A stretch of 11,953 bases of DNA from Planctomycetota bacterium (GTDB lineage Bacteria; Planctomycetota; Phycisphaerae; Phycisphaerales; Phycisphaeraceae), in NCBI GenBank assembly GCA_029267795.1, contig JAJUHR010000028.1, forward strand, positions 1 to 11,953, given 5' to 3'. The position numbers and the translations under genes were made by a program. The notes under the pieces were generated by a model, which worked only from the letters and a program-made list of their open reading frames with translations, was not told the DNA's origin and searched no databases. Within the stretch, counting starts at the first letter, position 1; every line of letters starts with the position of its first letter. This document shows, piece after piece, positions 1 to 5,819 of the stretch.

Positions 1-231
1 ACCAGCGCAGCAACGCCCCAGCAGTGGTGCCGCTTCGCTCCACCGCCGCCCAGAGCCTCATCGTGCGCACTCAAGCGGAGAACGCCTTAAGAACACTCAG
101 GCGCGAAAATTCAAGGATGCCCGCACCGCTTAGGGCAGTGGACCGGTCGTCCACTTTTTCTTCCCAGAATTCCCCCAACTAGTAGGCTAATCATGGGTAT
201 TAGGTTAAAATAGTGAATATCGGGGAGATGG
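1..231. other. No recognisable gene; AT-rich segment near 183-220
   Basis: All three plus-strand frames are open from the left edge but close at about 90, 133 and 179. The C-terminus of a gene lying mostly outside the window is therefore possible, but none of the three tails resembles a family I know. On the minus strand an open stretch starting with ATG near 57-59 runs off the edge and is equally unrecognised. From about 183 to 220 the base composition turns AT-rich and includes TAAAAT at 206-211, a fair plus-strand -10 hexamer without a convincing -35. Confidence 0.4.
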
Positions 232-276
232 ATGAGTTATGCGCGGGCCATCAAGGGTTCCCAAGAACACCTTTAG
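232..276 (+). CDS. Possible 14-codon ORF with a good ribosome binding site
   Basis: ATG at 232 is preceded by GGGGAG at 222-227 (4-base spacing) and by a -10-like TAAAAT at 206-211. The ORF encodes MSYARAIKGSQEHL and stops at 274-276. A strong hairpin begins 6 bases after the stop. The layout of promoter, Shine-Dalgarno, short peptide and hairpin looks like a leader peptide, but no gene follows on this strand and the hairpin's T-run belongs to the other strand. It could easily be chance. No function is assigned. Confidence 0.2.
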   Translation: MSYARAIKGSQEHL

Positions 277-312
277 AAAAACCAGGCCTCAGGCCGGTAG
301 CCGGAGGCCTGG
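276..312 (-). terminator. Rho-independent terminator (minus strand)
   Basis: On the minus strand a 9-bp perfect stem pairs CCAGGCCTC with GAGGCCTGG (plus positions 304-312 and 282-290). Its inner part is itself partly paired. A run of five T follows at 277-281. Stem plus T-run make this a convincing intrinsic terminator for leftward transcription. The only recognised leftward gene upstream is mraZ, whose stop lies about 440 bases away, so the terminator may instead end an unidentified RNA in 313-750. Confidence 0.75.
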
Positions 313-398
313 CGGAGGAGAAAGAAAGAGAGCGAGCTTGGGCTCACTGACCCCGGATCTCCCGGACCCCCGGATCCCCCGTGGCTCCCCGGAACCCC

Positions 399-423
399 GC
401 TGTGGCCGAGACGGGGCCACAGC
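399..423. repeat. Perfect 9-bp stem-loop
   Basis: GCTGTGGCC (415-423 read on the minus strand) pairs perfectly with GGCCACAGC across a 7-base loop. There is no adjacent T-run, so it is not a terminator. It is one of several hairpins in the unexplained gap after mraZ. Confidence 0.6.
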
Positions 424-441
424 CCCCACCGCATCCTAATA

Positions 442-463
442 ACGCGCCACCTTTTAGGCGCGT
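442..463. repeat. 7-bp stem-loop
   Basis: ACGCGCC (442-448) and GGCGCGT (457-463) form a perfect 7-bp stem around an 8-base loop. It lies in the non-coding gap after mraZ and its role is unknown. Confidence 0.55.
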
Positions 464-750
464 CCTCACGGGGGGTAGCGAAGGAGTCGCCACGCGGCCG
501 ACCTTGGCCAGTACCGCACGGAGCTCTTACGAGCATCCGACCACTGATGCGTGCTGGCTGCCAGGCTCCGGGGGTTCGTCCTTGAACGCGCCACGGGCTG
601 GAATTGGTCGGCCGCTGTGCGACACGCGAGTCCGTTCGTCCTTCGCGTCGGTTCGTGTGTTGCTAATAACAGTGAGTTCGAGCACCTCCCTGAAAAAAAC
701 AACCTTGAGTTTGTCCGATCCGGGCCACGATCAGCGGAACTTCGGCCGCG

Positions 751-1248
751 TTACTCCTGCGGCGGGGAAACAGAACCGGGCTGGCGCCGCATCGCCCGTC
801 GCGGGTTCATCAGGATCTGCGGCTGCTCCGCCAATAACCTCTCAACGCGATCCTGCCACCGCTGCCTGTCGTGGATCTCGATGTGGTCCTTCACACCGAT
901 CAGCACGACGTCGGATCCCAAACCGGTCCTCTTAAGCAACTGTTCCGGCAACCTCACGCGGCCTTGCTTGTCCACCTCAACCCGCCGGGTCAAGCTGAAC
1001 AGTAAGCGTTCATACTCCAGCAACTGGTCCGCATCTAGTTCGCTGCGATCCAACTCGGCTGCCCGCCGCTCAAACGCATCTTGCGGATAGAGGCAAAGCA
1101 CCTGCCCCTCGCCGAGGGTCGCATACAGGAGCACCGTCTCTAGGGAAGTCCCGGGGTCCGGACTGTGGAGCTGGTCCCGCAACTCGGCCGGTATGGCCAA
1201 GCGGTTTTTAGCGTCGATCGAGTGCTCATAGGTCCCGGTGAATATCAA
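751..1248 (-). CDS. mraZ: MraZ transcriptional regulator
   Basis: Encodes 165 residues with the two SpoVT/AbrB-like half-domains of MraZ, the DNA-binding regulator that controls the dcw (division and cell wall) cluster in many bacteria. The N-terminal half reads FTGTYEHSIDAKNRLAIP (3-20), matching the family's FxGxYxHsxDxKxRxxiP. The second half carries VDKQGRVRLP (92-101) and a VVLIGVKDHIEI strand. MraZ is usually about 145 residues, so the basic tail after residue 145 is an extension. The start is TTG at 1246-1248. An in-frame stop lies 9 bases upstream of it, and AAGG sits 10 bases upstream as a modest ribosome binding site. The promoter carries MraZ boxes, so autoregulation is likely. Unusually, no rsmH, ftsL or penicillin-binding protein gene follows. 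Confidence 0.95.
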   Translation of the reverse strand: MIFTGTYEHSIDAKNRLAIPAELRDQLHSPDPGTSLETVLLYATLGEGQVLCLYPQDAFERRAAELDRSELDADQLLEYERLLFSLTRRVEVDKQGRVRLPEQLLKRTGLGSDVVLIGVKDHIEIHDRQRWQDRVERLLAEQPQILMNPRRAMRRQPGSVSPPQE

Positions 1249-1276
1249 TTCACTTCAACCTTGGCAGCAGCTGATC

Positions 1277-1303
1277 GTGGGATAATAACCCACTTTGACC
1301 CAC
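1277..1303 (-). promoter_or_regulatory. MraZ operator: two GTGGG boxes plus one inverted copy
   Basis: Read on the minus strand, GTGGG occurs at 1299-1303 and 1289-1293, separated by exactly 5 bases (TCAAA). This is the box-and-spacer pattern known for MraZ operators. A third box, at 1277-1281, is in inverted orientation (GTGGG on the plus strand) and makes GTGGG-N7-CCCAC with the second. Both direct boxes fall between the -35 and -10 hexamers of the mraZ promoter, so bound MraZ would block polymerase. Confidence 0.8.
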
Positions 1304-1310
1304 AATGCAA
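1282..1310 (-). promoter_or_regulatory. Sigma-70-type promoter of mraZ
   Basis: On the minus strand TTGCAT (1305-1310) and TATTAT (1282-1287) are separated by exactly 17 bases. Transcription would begin near 1275, giving a leader of about 27 bases before the TTG start. Confidence 0.75.
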
Positions 1311-1548
1311 CACTCTTGCGACGCGATCGCGCATTGGGGAAATAATGTCGATAACTAAAATATTTTAAGATATTATTGTTTTGTTAGTTGCCGCGAAAAT
1401 AGATCACCGCCCACACCTTGTTCACACGTGGTCGTCGAAAGGGACGATCAAAACCGGAAGAAATGGAACGACAAACCGGGCACTCGATCTGCACTCAAGG
1501 TAAGCGTGGCAGCCATCACGCCACAGCAAAAACGCAGCAGAGATAATA
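1311..1548. other. Intergenic region between mraZ promoter and HTH gene
   Basis: No gene is seen. Bases 1340-1390 are strongly AT-rich with several TATTAT-like hexamers, including an AAAATATTTT palindrome, so plus-strand promoters for the HTH gene are possible but cannot be singled out. A hairpin at 1429-1450 pairs TGGTCGTC with GACGATCA (one G-U pair) around a GAAAGG loop. A GCGATCGC palindrome lies near 1323-1330. Confidence 0.4.
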
Positions 1549-1798
1549 GTGCCTCTGCCCAGTGACGAGATCCAAGGGGCTTGCATCGCCCGGATGAAGG
1601 AGCTGGGCCTCAACCCCAACCAGGTAACCCTCATGCTTGAGGGCAAGGTCTCGCGCGGACATGTCTATGTCTGCGACTACCTCTCACACCGCTCAGGCAT
1701 GGGTACGCACAAAGCTCAGCATCTGGCATCTGCTGCGCGCCCTGGGTCTGCGGACCGTAGTGACCGGCTCAGGTGGTTCTGGCAACCCTTCTGCTTAG
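1549..1798 (+). pseudogene. Small helix-turn-helix protein, frame broken by a 7-bp tandem duplication
   Basis: From the GTG at 1549 the frame reads a helix-turn-helix-like segment: MKELGLNPNQVTLMLEGKVSRGHV, then DYLSHRSGMGTHKAQHL. This resembles small XRE-type DNA-binding domains (VSRxHVYDYL). GCATCTG occurs twice in tandem at 1719-1725 and 1726-1732. As it stands, the frame after the repeat gives an unrelated tail ending at 1857. Removing one copy restores a natural C-terminus, HLLRALGLRTVVTG, and a TAG at 1796-1798, for about 80 residues. A second tandem duplication, ATGTCT at 1661-1672, inserts two extra residues within the HVxDYL motif. The gene therefore looks inactivated or altered by slippage. 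A sequencing or assembly error is possible. The upstream ribosome binding site is weak. Confidence 0.65.
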
Positions 1799-1985
1799 AT
1801 GTACAGCGCACAGCTTACGCGTGGCTCGCGGCTCGGCGCGCGAGTCACGCCGCTTAGAAGCCTCGTAAATGAGTCTTCTTTCCGGTTTCTCTGTCCCACC
1901 TTTGCCCGCCGATCCCCTGAATTTCCCGTTTTTCAGGTGTCTCTTTGCGGCCGCGACCTGGTGGTATAGAGCTTGCAGCGATAGG
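1799..1985. other. Gap between HTH remnant and lipoprotein gene
   Basis: No gene is seen. CCTGAA (1916-1921) and TTCAGG (1932-1937) could form a 6-bp hairpin, but without a minus-strand T-run. It is only a weak candidate for terminating the lipoprotein gene. Confidence 0.3.
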
Positions 1986-2369
1986 TTAAGTCTCGTTCTT
2001 GCCCAGCTTGGCTTTGATCTTGTCGAGGATGCGGACGCTCATAGCCTCGTCGCCCCAGACACCCACACGGATCTCGATCTTGCTGATGTTCTGCCCGACG
2101 CCTTTGATCTCGATATCGACCTTTTTGTCTTGTGCCGTGCGGGCGACGACTTCGCCATCGAGCGTGCTCCAGGAGCTGGAAATCAGGGTCAGCTTCAGTT
2201 CCCGGATGGTGTTGACCGCCGCGTTGGTGATCTGTTCGGGTGTGGCGTCGATATAGGTGACCACCGTGCCCGCGTAGTTCTTTACGCCCACATGCCCGGT
2301 GCTGCACGCGGTCAGGTTCATCAAGGCCACGATACAGAGCAAGCTCACGAATTTTATGTTGCGAGTCAT
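1986..2369 (-). CDS. Small DUF3568-like lipoprotein
   Basis: 127 residues starting with a bacterial lipoprotein signal: positively charged MTRNIK, a hydrophobic stretch from 7 to 19, and the lipobox LTAC with the acylated Cys at residue 22. The mature part is about 105 residues. It reads as alternating short strands and a helix (YIDATPEQITNAAVNTIRELKL, then VVARTAQDKKVDIEIKGVG and ISKIEIRVGVWGD), ending in a lysine-rich helix. This pattern resembles the DUF3568 family of small periplasmic lipoproteins of unknown function. The ATG at 2367-2369 has a strong AGGAG 9 bases upstream. The protein is more lysine-rich and the gene less GC-rich than its neighbours, a weak hint of separate origin. It diverges from gpmI and appears monocistronic. 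The molecular role is unknown. Confidence 0.8.
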   Translation of the reverse strand: MTRNIKFVSLLCIVALMNLTACSTGHVGVKNYAGTVVTYIDATPEQITNAAVNTIRELKLTLISSSWSTLDGEVVARTAQDKKVDIEIKGVGQNISKIEIRVGVWGDEAMSVRILDKIKAKLGKNET

Positions 2370-2425
2370 GGTGAATTACTCCTTTATCGGGACATTGCGC
2401 TCGAGTCGGTATGAAAACTGGAGAG

Positions 2426-2431
2426 TATATA
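2426..2431 (-). promoter_or_regulatory. Candidate -10 element for the lipoprotein gene
   Basis: TATACT on the minus strand, within GGGTATATACTCTCC, lies about 57 bases upstream of the lipoprotein start. No clear -35 lies 16-18 bases further upstream, so this is a weak call. Confidence 0.35.
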
Positions 2432-2561
2432 CCCGCGTGGCCGGCCGGAAAATGGAGGCGCAGGCACGGTCAGCCACGCCACCAGTGTATAGCTGCAGCG
2501 AGCCTCGGCGGTTCGCGCGAGAGCCGAAGAGTTTTTTGCTCAGCGGCGGTTTTTCCTTGAA

Positions 2562-2600
2562 GCGCCCCGCGTGGCTGGTGGGGCGCAAATCCCCTACAAT
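2562..2600 (+). promoter_or_regulatory. Candidate gpmI promoter with an inverted repeat over the -35 region
   Basis: TACAAT at 2595-2600 is a good -10 hexamer 50 bases upstream of the gpmI start, but the matching -35 position (2572-2577, TGGCTG) is poor. A perfect 7-bp inverted repeat, GCGCCCC (2562-2568) and GGGGCGC (2580-2586) with an 11-base loop, straddles that -35. A poor -35 under a palindrome is a common layout for regulated promoters. The regulator is unknown. Confidence 0.4.
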
Positions 2601-2650
2601 CGCTGGGTTGACAGCCGCCTAACCCCCGTCGGCCCCGTGAGGACCCCCTT

Positions 2651-4348
2651 ATGAGCAAGCAGTTCAGGCCCGTGGTGCTGATCGTTCGCGACGGCTGGGG
2701 ACGCAACCCCCACCCCGAGCACGACGCCTTCAACGCGGTCAAGCTCGCCCGCACACCGCGGTGCGACGACCTGCTGGCCCGTTACCCCTGGACCCTGATC
2801 CACACCAGCGGAGAGGACGTGGGATTGCCCGAAGGCACGATGGGCAACAGCGAAGTCGGGCATCAGAATCTGGGGGCGGGGCGCGTGGTCGATCAGGAAT
2901 CGGTGCGGATCACCAAGGCCATCCGCACCCGTGAGTTCTTCAAGAACCCCGTCCTTGTGGAAGCGGTCCGACACGCCCAAAGCGACGGCAAGACGGTCCA
3001 CCTGCTGGGCATCGCCTCGGACGCCGGCGTGCACGGCTTGATGACCCACCTGTATGCGTGCCTGGAACTGTGCCGGGAGGTTGGGCACAACCGGGTGGCG
3101 CTGCACCTGTTCACCGATGGGCGCGACACCGGCCCGTTCACCGGCAAAGACTTTGTTGCCCAGATGGAGCAGCGGTGCCGATCGATCGGCGTCGGGGCGG
3201 TGGCCCGCGTCTGCGGCCGGTACTACGCGATGGACCGCGACCATCGCTGGCAGCGTGTCGAGCGAGCCTACGCCTGCCTGACCGGATGGCGGGCGGACCA
3301 GCCCAACATCGCCTGGGCACCCACCGCCGGCGAAGCGATCCAGGGGTATTACGACCGCCCTAGCGCCGATTCGCAGCGCGGCGACGAATTCATCACGCCG
3401 ACGATGATCGGCCCGTCGCGCGAGGCGGCGCTGAAATCGCGCATCGCCGACGGCGACACCGTGATCTTCTACAACTACCGTGGTGATCGGCCGCGTGAGC
3501 TCGTCAAGGCCTTTACCTTCGACGACCGCCGATGGGCGGCTGTGCCGGCATCGCCCGACACCGGGCAGCGCGGCTTCGATCGTGGCCGGCGGCTCGACCT
3601 GCAGTTCGTCACGATGACCGGCTACGAGGAGGGATTGCCGGTCAAGGTCGCCTTCCCCAAGCCTCCGAAGATGACCGATATCGCCGGCGAGTACCTCAGC
3701 AAGCTCGGCCTGCGGCAGTTCCGCTGCGCCGAGACGGAAAAGTTCCCCCACGTCACGTTCTTCTTCAACGATTACCGTGAGGAGCCGTTCCCCGGCGAAT
3801 CGCGCCGGATGGCCCAGTCGCCGCGGGTCCCCACGTACGACCTGGCGCCGCAGATGAGCGCACACGAGGTTTGCCAGATCGTGGTGGACCGGCTGCGGGC
3901 GGCGGACTGCGAAGACTTCATCCTGATCAACTTCGCCAACGGCGACATGGTGGGGCACACGGGGAGCCTGCCCGCGGCCATCAAGGCGATCGAGACCGTG
4001 GACGAGTGCGTGGGGAAGATCGTCGACGCGACGCTGTCGCGCGGGGGCGGCCTCGTCGTCACCGCCGACCACGGCAACGCCGAGCAGATGTACGATCCGC
4101 AGACCAACGCCCCCCACACCGCGCACACCACCTACGACGTCGAGTGCATCCTCGTGACCCCTTCTCCGCAGGACTTGCGCGGCGTCGCGCTGCGTAGCGA
4201 CGGCCGGCTCGCGGACGTGTTCCCCACCGTGCTGGACCTGATGGGTTTGGATAAGCCCGCGGCCATGACCGGTCGGTCGCTGATCGAGGCGCGCCGCCCC
4301 ACGCTCGCCACGGGGCCCGCGGCTGCTGCGGGTCGAGCCCGGACTTGA
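2651..4348 (+). CDS. gpmI: 2,3-bisphosphoglycerate-independent phosphoglycerate mutase
   Basis: Interconverts 3-phosphoglycerate and 2-phosphoglycerate in glycolysis and gluconeogenesis through a phosphoserine intermediate, using two metal ions (usually manganese). The 565 residues carry all the landmarks of the alkaline-phosphatase-superfamily enzyme. DGWG (14-17) has the metal-binding Asp, and GNSEVGH has the catalytic Ser67. HLFTDGRDT (152-160) is a substrate loop. GDMVGH (D432, H436), ADHGNA (D473, H474) and PHTAH (H489, H492) provide metal ligands. It is a little longer than the usual 510-550 because of a short Ala/Arg-rich tail. The ATG start has GAGGA 7 bases upstream. A glycosyltransferase gene follows 27 bases downstream, so the two may share a transcript, though no functional link is evident. 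Confidence 0.97.
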   Translation: MSKQFRPVVLIVRDGWGRNPHPEHDAFNAVKLARTPRCDDLLARYPWTLIHTSGEDVGLPEGTMGNSEVGHQNLGAGRVVDQESVRITKAIRTREFFKNPVLVEAVRHAQSDGKTVHLLGIASDAGVHGLMTHLYACLELCREVGHNRVALHLFTDGRDTGPFTGKDFVAQMEQRCRSIGVGAVARVCGRYYAMDRDHRWQRVERAYACLTGWRADQPNIAWAPTAGEAIQGYYDRPSADSQRGDEFITPTMIGPSREAALKSRIADGDTVIFYNYRGDRPRELVKAFTFDDRRWAAVPASPDTGQRGFDRGRRLDLQFVTMTGYEEGLPVKVAFPKPPKMTDIAGEYLSKLGLRQFRCAETEKFPHVTFFFNDYREEPFPGESRRMAQSPRVPTYDLAPQMSAHEVCQIVVDRLRAADCEDFILINFANGDMVGHTGSLPAAIKAIETVDECVGKIVDATLSRGGGLVVTADHGNAEQMYDPQTNAPHTAHTTYDVECILVTPSPQDLRGVALRSDGRLADVFPTVLDLMGLDKPAAMTGRSLIEARRPTLATGPAAAAGRART

Positions 4349-4355
4349 CCCATCC

Positions 4356-4371
4356 CTGCTTACCTGCTTAC
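4356..4371. repeat. 8-bp perfect tandem duplication
   Basis: CTGCTTAC is repeated head to tail at 4356-4363 and 4364-4371, in the 27-base spacer between gpmI and the glycosyltransferase start. It occupies the place where a ribosome binding site would be expected and contains none. Confidence 0.7.
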
Positions 4372-4375
4372 CCCC

Positions 4376-5662
4376 GTGCCAGGGTTTGAAGCTATCTCCA
4401 GCGTGAGTCAGACCAGCCCGATCCTGGTGGCGCTTTGGGCCGCTTGGGTGACGCAGGCAGCGCTGTCCGCCTGGCAGACGTACCGGTTTTCGCGCCTGTT
4501 TCGACGTCCGCCACGGGATTTCTATACCAGCTTTCGGCCCCACGCGGTCGTGATCGTGCCGTTCAAGGGGCTTGACCTGCGCCTGGCCCAAAGCGTGGCT
4601 TCGCTGTGCGAACAGGACTACCCGGACTACGAGTTGCTGCTGATCGTCGACTCGAAAGACGACCCCGCATACCCGGTCTTGCTCGAGCAGCTTAAGCGGT
4701 ATCCGCAGCGAGTCGGGCGGGTGCTCATCGCGGGGCCGGCGGGTCCGAACGAGGGCCAGAAGATCCACAACCAGCTTCACGCGATCGACCATCTGACCAG
4801 CCGGAAGGATCAGCGCGAAGACATCCCCGAGGCGTGGGTGTTCGCGGACAGCGACGCCGTCCCCGGCCCGCACTGGCTGGGCGAGATGGTCGGCCCGTTG
4901 GTTCGAGCGGATAAGGTGGGGGTGACCACCGGGTATCGCTGGCTCGTGCCTGCGGCGCAAGCCGGGAAGCAGCCGGCTTCGGTGTGGTCGCACCTGGCGA
5001 GCGTGATGAACAGCTCCGTGGCTTGCCAGCACCGATTCGACGCCCTCAATTACGCCTGGGGCGGCTCCATGGCGCTGCTGGCGCAGACGGCGCGCCAGGG
5101 CGATCTGCGCGGCCGGCTGGTCGGGGCGCTGTGTGACGACTACCAATTCAGCCGGATGAGTCGGGACCTGGGCCTGCGGATCTATTTCGTCCCCCAATGC
5201 CTGGTCGCCACCCCGGTCGATCTCGATTTCAACAGCTTGGTAAACTTCGCCCACCGGCAGTACCTGCTGACTCGGGTGTACGCCCCCGGACTGTTCGCCG
5301 CGGCTGTTGCGCTGACAAGCCTCTACGTGGTGGGGCTGATCAGCGTGTGGGGGGCCATCCTCGTTTCTTTGCTGGGGGGTGCCGAGGCGGGGGCTTGGGT
5401 GACACCGGTCTACTTCGGCGCCGCGGTGTTCGCCGCGAACCAGGCGCGGGCCTCGTGCCGACGGCTGGTCATCAGGGCGGCCTTCGGCACGGAGATGGTG
5501 GCGCGGCTGCGAACCACCCTGCTGTGGGACCGCTGGGCAACCCCGCTATGGATGACCCTGCACTGGTTGCTCGTCGTGCGGTCAGCGTTCGGCAGGACGA
5601 TGCGCTGGCGAGGGATCACCTACCGCCTCTACGCTCCGCAGCGGGTCGAACGACTCGATTAA
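4376..5662 (+). CDS. Membrane glycosyltransferase, family 2/21 (ceramide glucosyltransferase-like)
   Basis: 428 residues. An N-terminal membrane segment (about 14-34) precedes a GT-A catalytic domain with the GT21-type D1-D2-D3 layout: VDSKDD (91-96), the DSD metal motif (158-160) and the DD of CDDYQFS (254-255). HRQYLLTR (293-300) sits where the family's (Q/R)xxRW motif lies. GQKIHNQ (127-133) and YAWGGSMAL (227-234) are also typical of ceramide glucosyltransferases and HpnI-like enzymes. Hydrophobic segments at about 305-335, 342-357 and 385-402 anchor the C-terminus. It probably transfers a sugar from a nucleotide donor to a lipid acceptor at the cytoplasmic membrane. The acceptor (ceramide, hopanoid or other) cannot be read from the sequence. 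The GTG start at 4376 lacks a Shine-Dalgarno, so translation may depend on gpmI; a GTG at 4403 is an alternative. Confidence 0.85.
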   Translation: MPGFEAISSVSQTSPILVALWAAWVTQAALSAWQTYRFSRLFRRPPRDFYTSFRPHAVVIVPFKGLDLRLAQSVASLCEQDYPDYELLLIVDSKDDPAYPVLLEQLKRYPQRVGRVLIAGPAGPNEGQKIHNQLHAIDHLTSRKDQREDIPEAWVFADSDAVPGPHWLGEMVGPLVRADKVGVTTGYRWLVPAAQAGKQPASVWSHLASVMNSSVACQHRFDALNYAWGGSMALLAQTARQGDLRGRLVGALCDDYQFSRMSRDLGLRIYFVPQCLVATPVDLDFNSLVNFAHRQYLLTRVYAPGLFAAAVALTSLYVVGLISVWGAILVSLLGGAEAGAWVTPVYFGAAVFAANQARASCRRLVIRAAFGTEMVARLRTTLLWDRWATPLWMTLHWLLVVRSAFGRTMRWRGITYRLYAPQRVERLD

Positions 5663-5678
5663 CCGTCGGAGGGGGTGG

Positions 5679-5702
5679 CACTGACAACTCCTGTTGTCAG
5701 TG
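5679..5702. repeat. REP-like palindrome, copy 1
   Basis: CACTGACAAC, a 4-base TCCT loop, then GTTGTCAGTG: a perfect 10-bp stem preceded by GG. It has no T-run and lies in the convergent gap after the glycosyltransferase. It shares its core with the palindrome at 5739-5762. Confidence 0.8.
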
Positions 5703-5738
5703 TGTCAAGCCGTCATTACGAGACCTAGGAACCCATGG

Positions 5739-5762
5739 CACTAACAAACGAGTTTGTCAGTG
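5739..5762. repeat. REP-like palindrome, copy 2
   Basis: CACTAACAAAC, a 2-base loop, then GTTTGTCAGTG: an 11-position stem with one A-C mismatch. Like copy 1 it is preceded by GG and shares the CACTxACAA core, with one base added to each arm. A degenerate palindromic element occurring twice in a convergent gap is typical of REP-like repeats. Confidence 0.8.
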
Positions 5763-5819
5763 GCACGCTTCGCGAAACCGCCTCCACGTGGACGTGTAGA
5801 GAGCTTGCTGGCAGGCCGA

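Larger units (their letters stand above)
313..750. other. Hairpin-rich gap between mraZ and the terminator, no gene seen
   Basis: No frame gives a recognisable protein, and rsmH, the usual gene after mraZ, is absent. The stretch holds several stable hairpins: 399-423 (9-bp perfect stem GCTGTGGCC/GGCCACAGC), 442-463 (7-bp ACGCGCC/GGCGCGT) and, on the minus strand, GCTC-GTAA-GAGC with a GNRA-type loop near 523-534. A 10-base sequence GTTCGTCCTT occurs at 574-583 and 635-644, and CTAATAAC occurs near 436 and 663. Bases 351-380 repeat the CCCCGGATC motif. Together with the terminator at 276-312 this would fit a leftward structured RNA. I could not find the conserved cores of RNase P RNA, tmRNA, SRP RNA or 5S rRNA in it. 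Confidence 0.3.

Noticed and set aside
566..592. GGGTTCGTCC-like stretch suggesting a tRNA or tmRNA T-arm
   Set aside because: No acceptor stem, D arm or anticodon arm can be built around it.
766..787. ACAGAACCGGGCTGG resembling the 3' conserved region of RNase P RNA
   Set aside because: It falls inside the mraZ tail on the opposite strand, and no matching 5' core (GAAAGTCC-type) is present at the needed distance.
381..1090. Plus-strand open frames across the gap and antisense to mraZ
   Set aside because: The translations have no recognisable domain and biased composition, and they overlap the certain mraZ gene.
1869..2414. 181-codon plus-strand frame antisense to the lipoprotein gene
   Set aside because: The minus-strand gene has a strong Shine-Dalgarno and a clear lipobox. 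The plus-strand product looks like nothing known.
2594..5254. Very long open frame (886 codons) on the minus strand opposite gpmI and the glycosyltransferase
   Set aside because: It has low-complexity Arg/Gly/His/Val-rich composition and no domain, and it lies antisense to two genes with clear family motifs. Such shadows are common in GC-rich coding DNA.
5679..5766. The paired palindromes as a CRISPR array or terminator
   Set aside because: There are only two units of unequal length and no regular spacers, and neither has a T-run.
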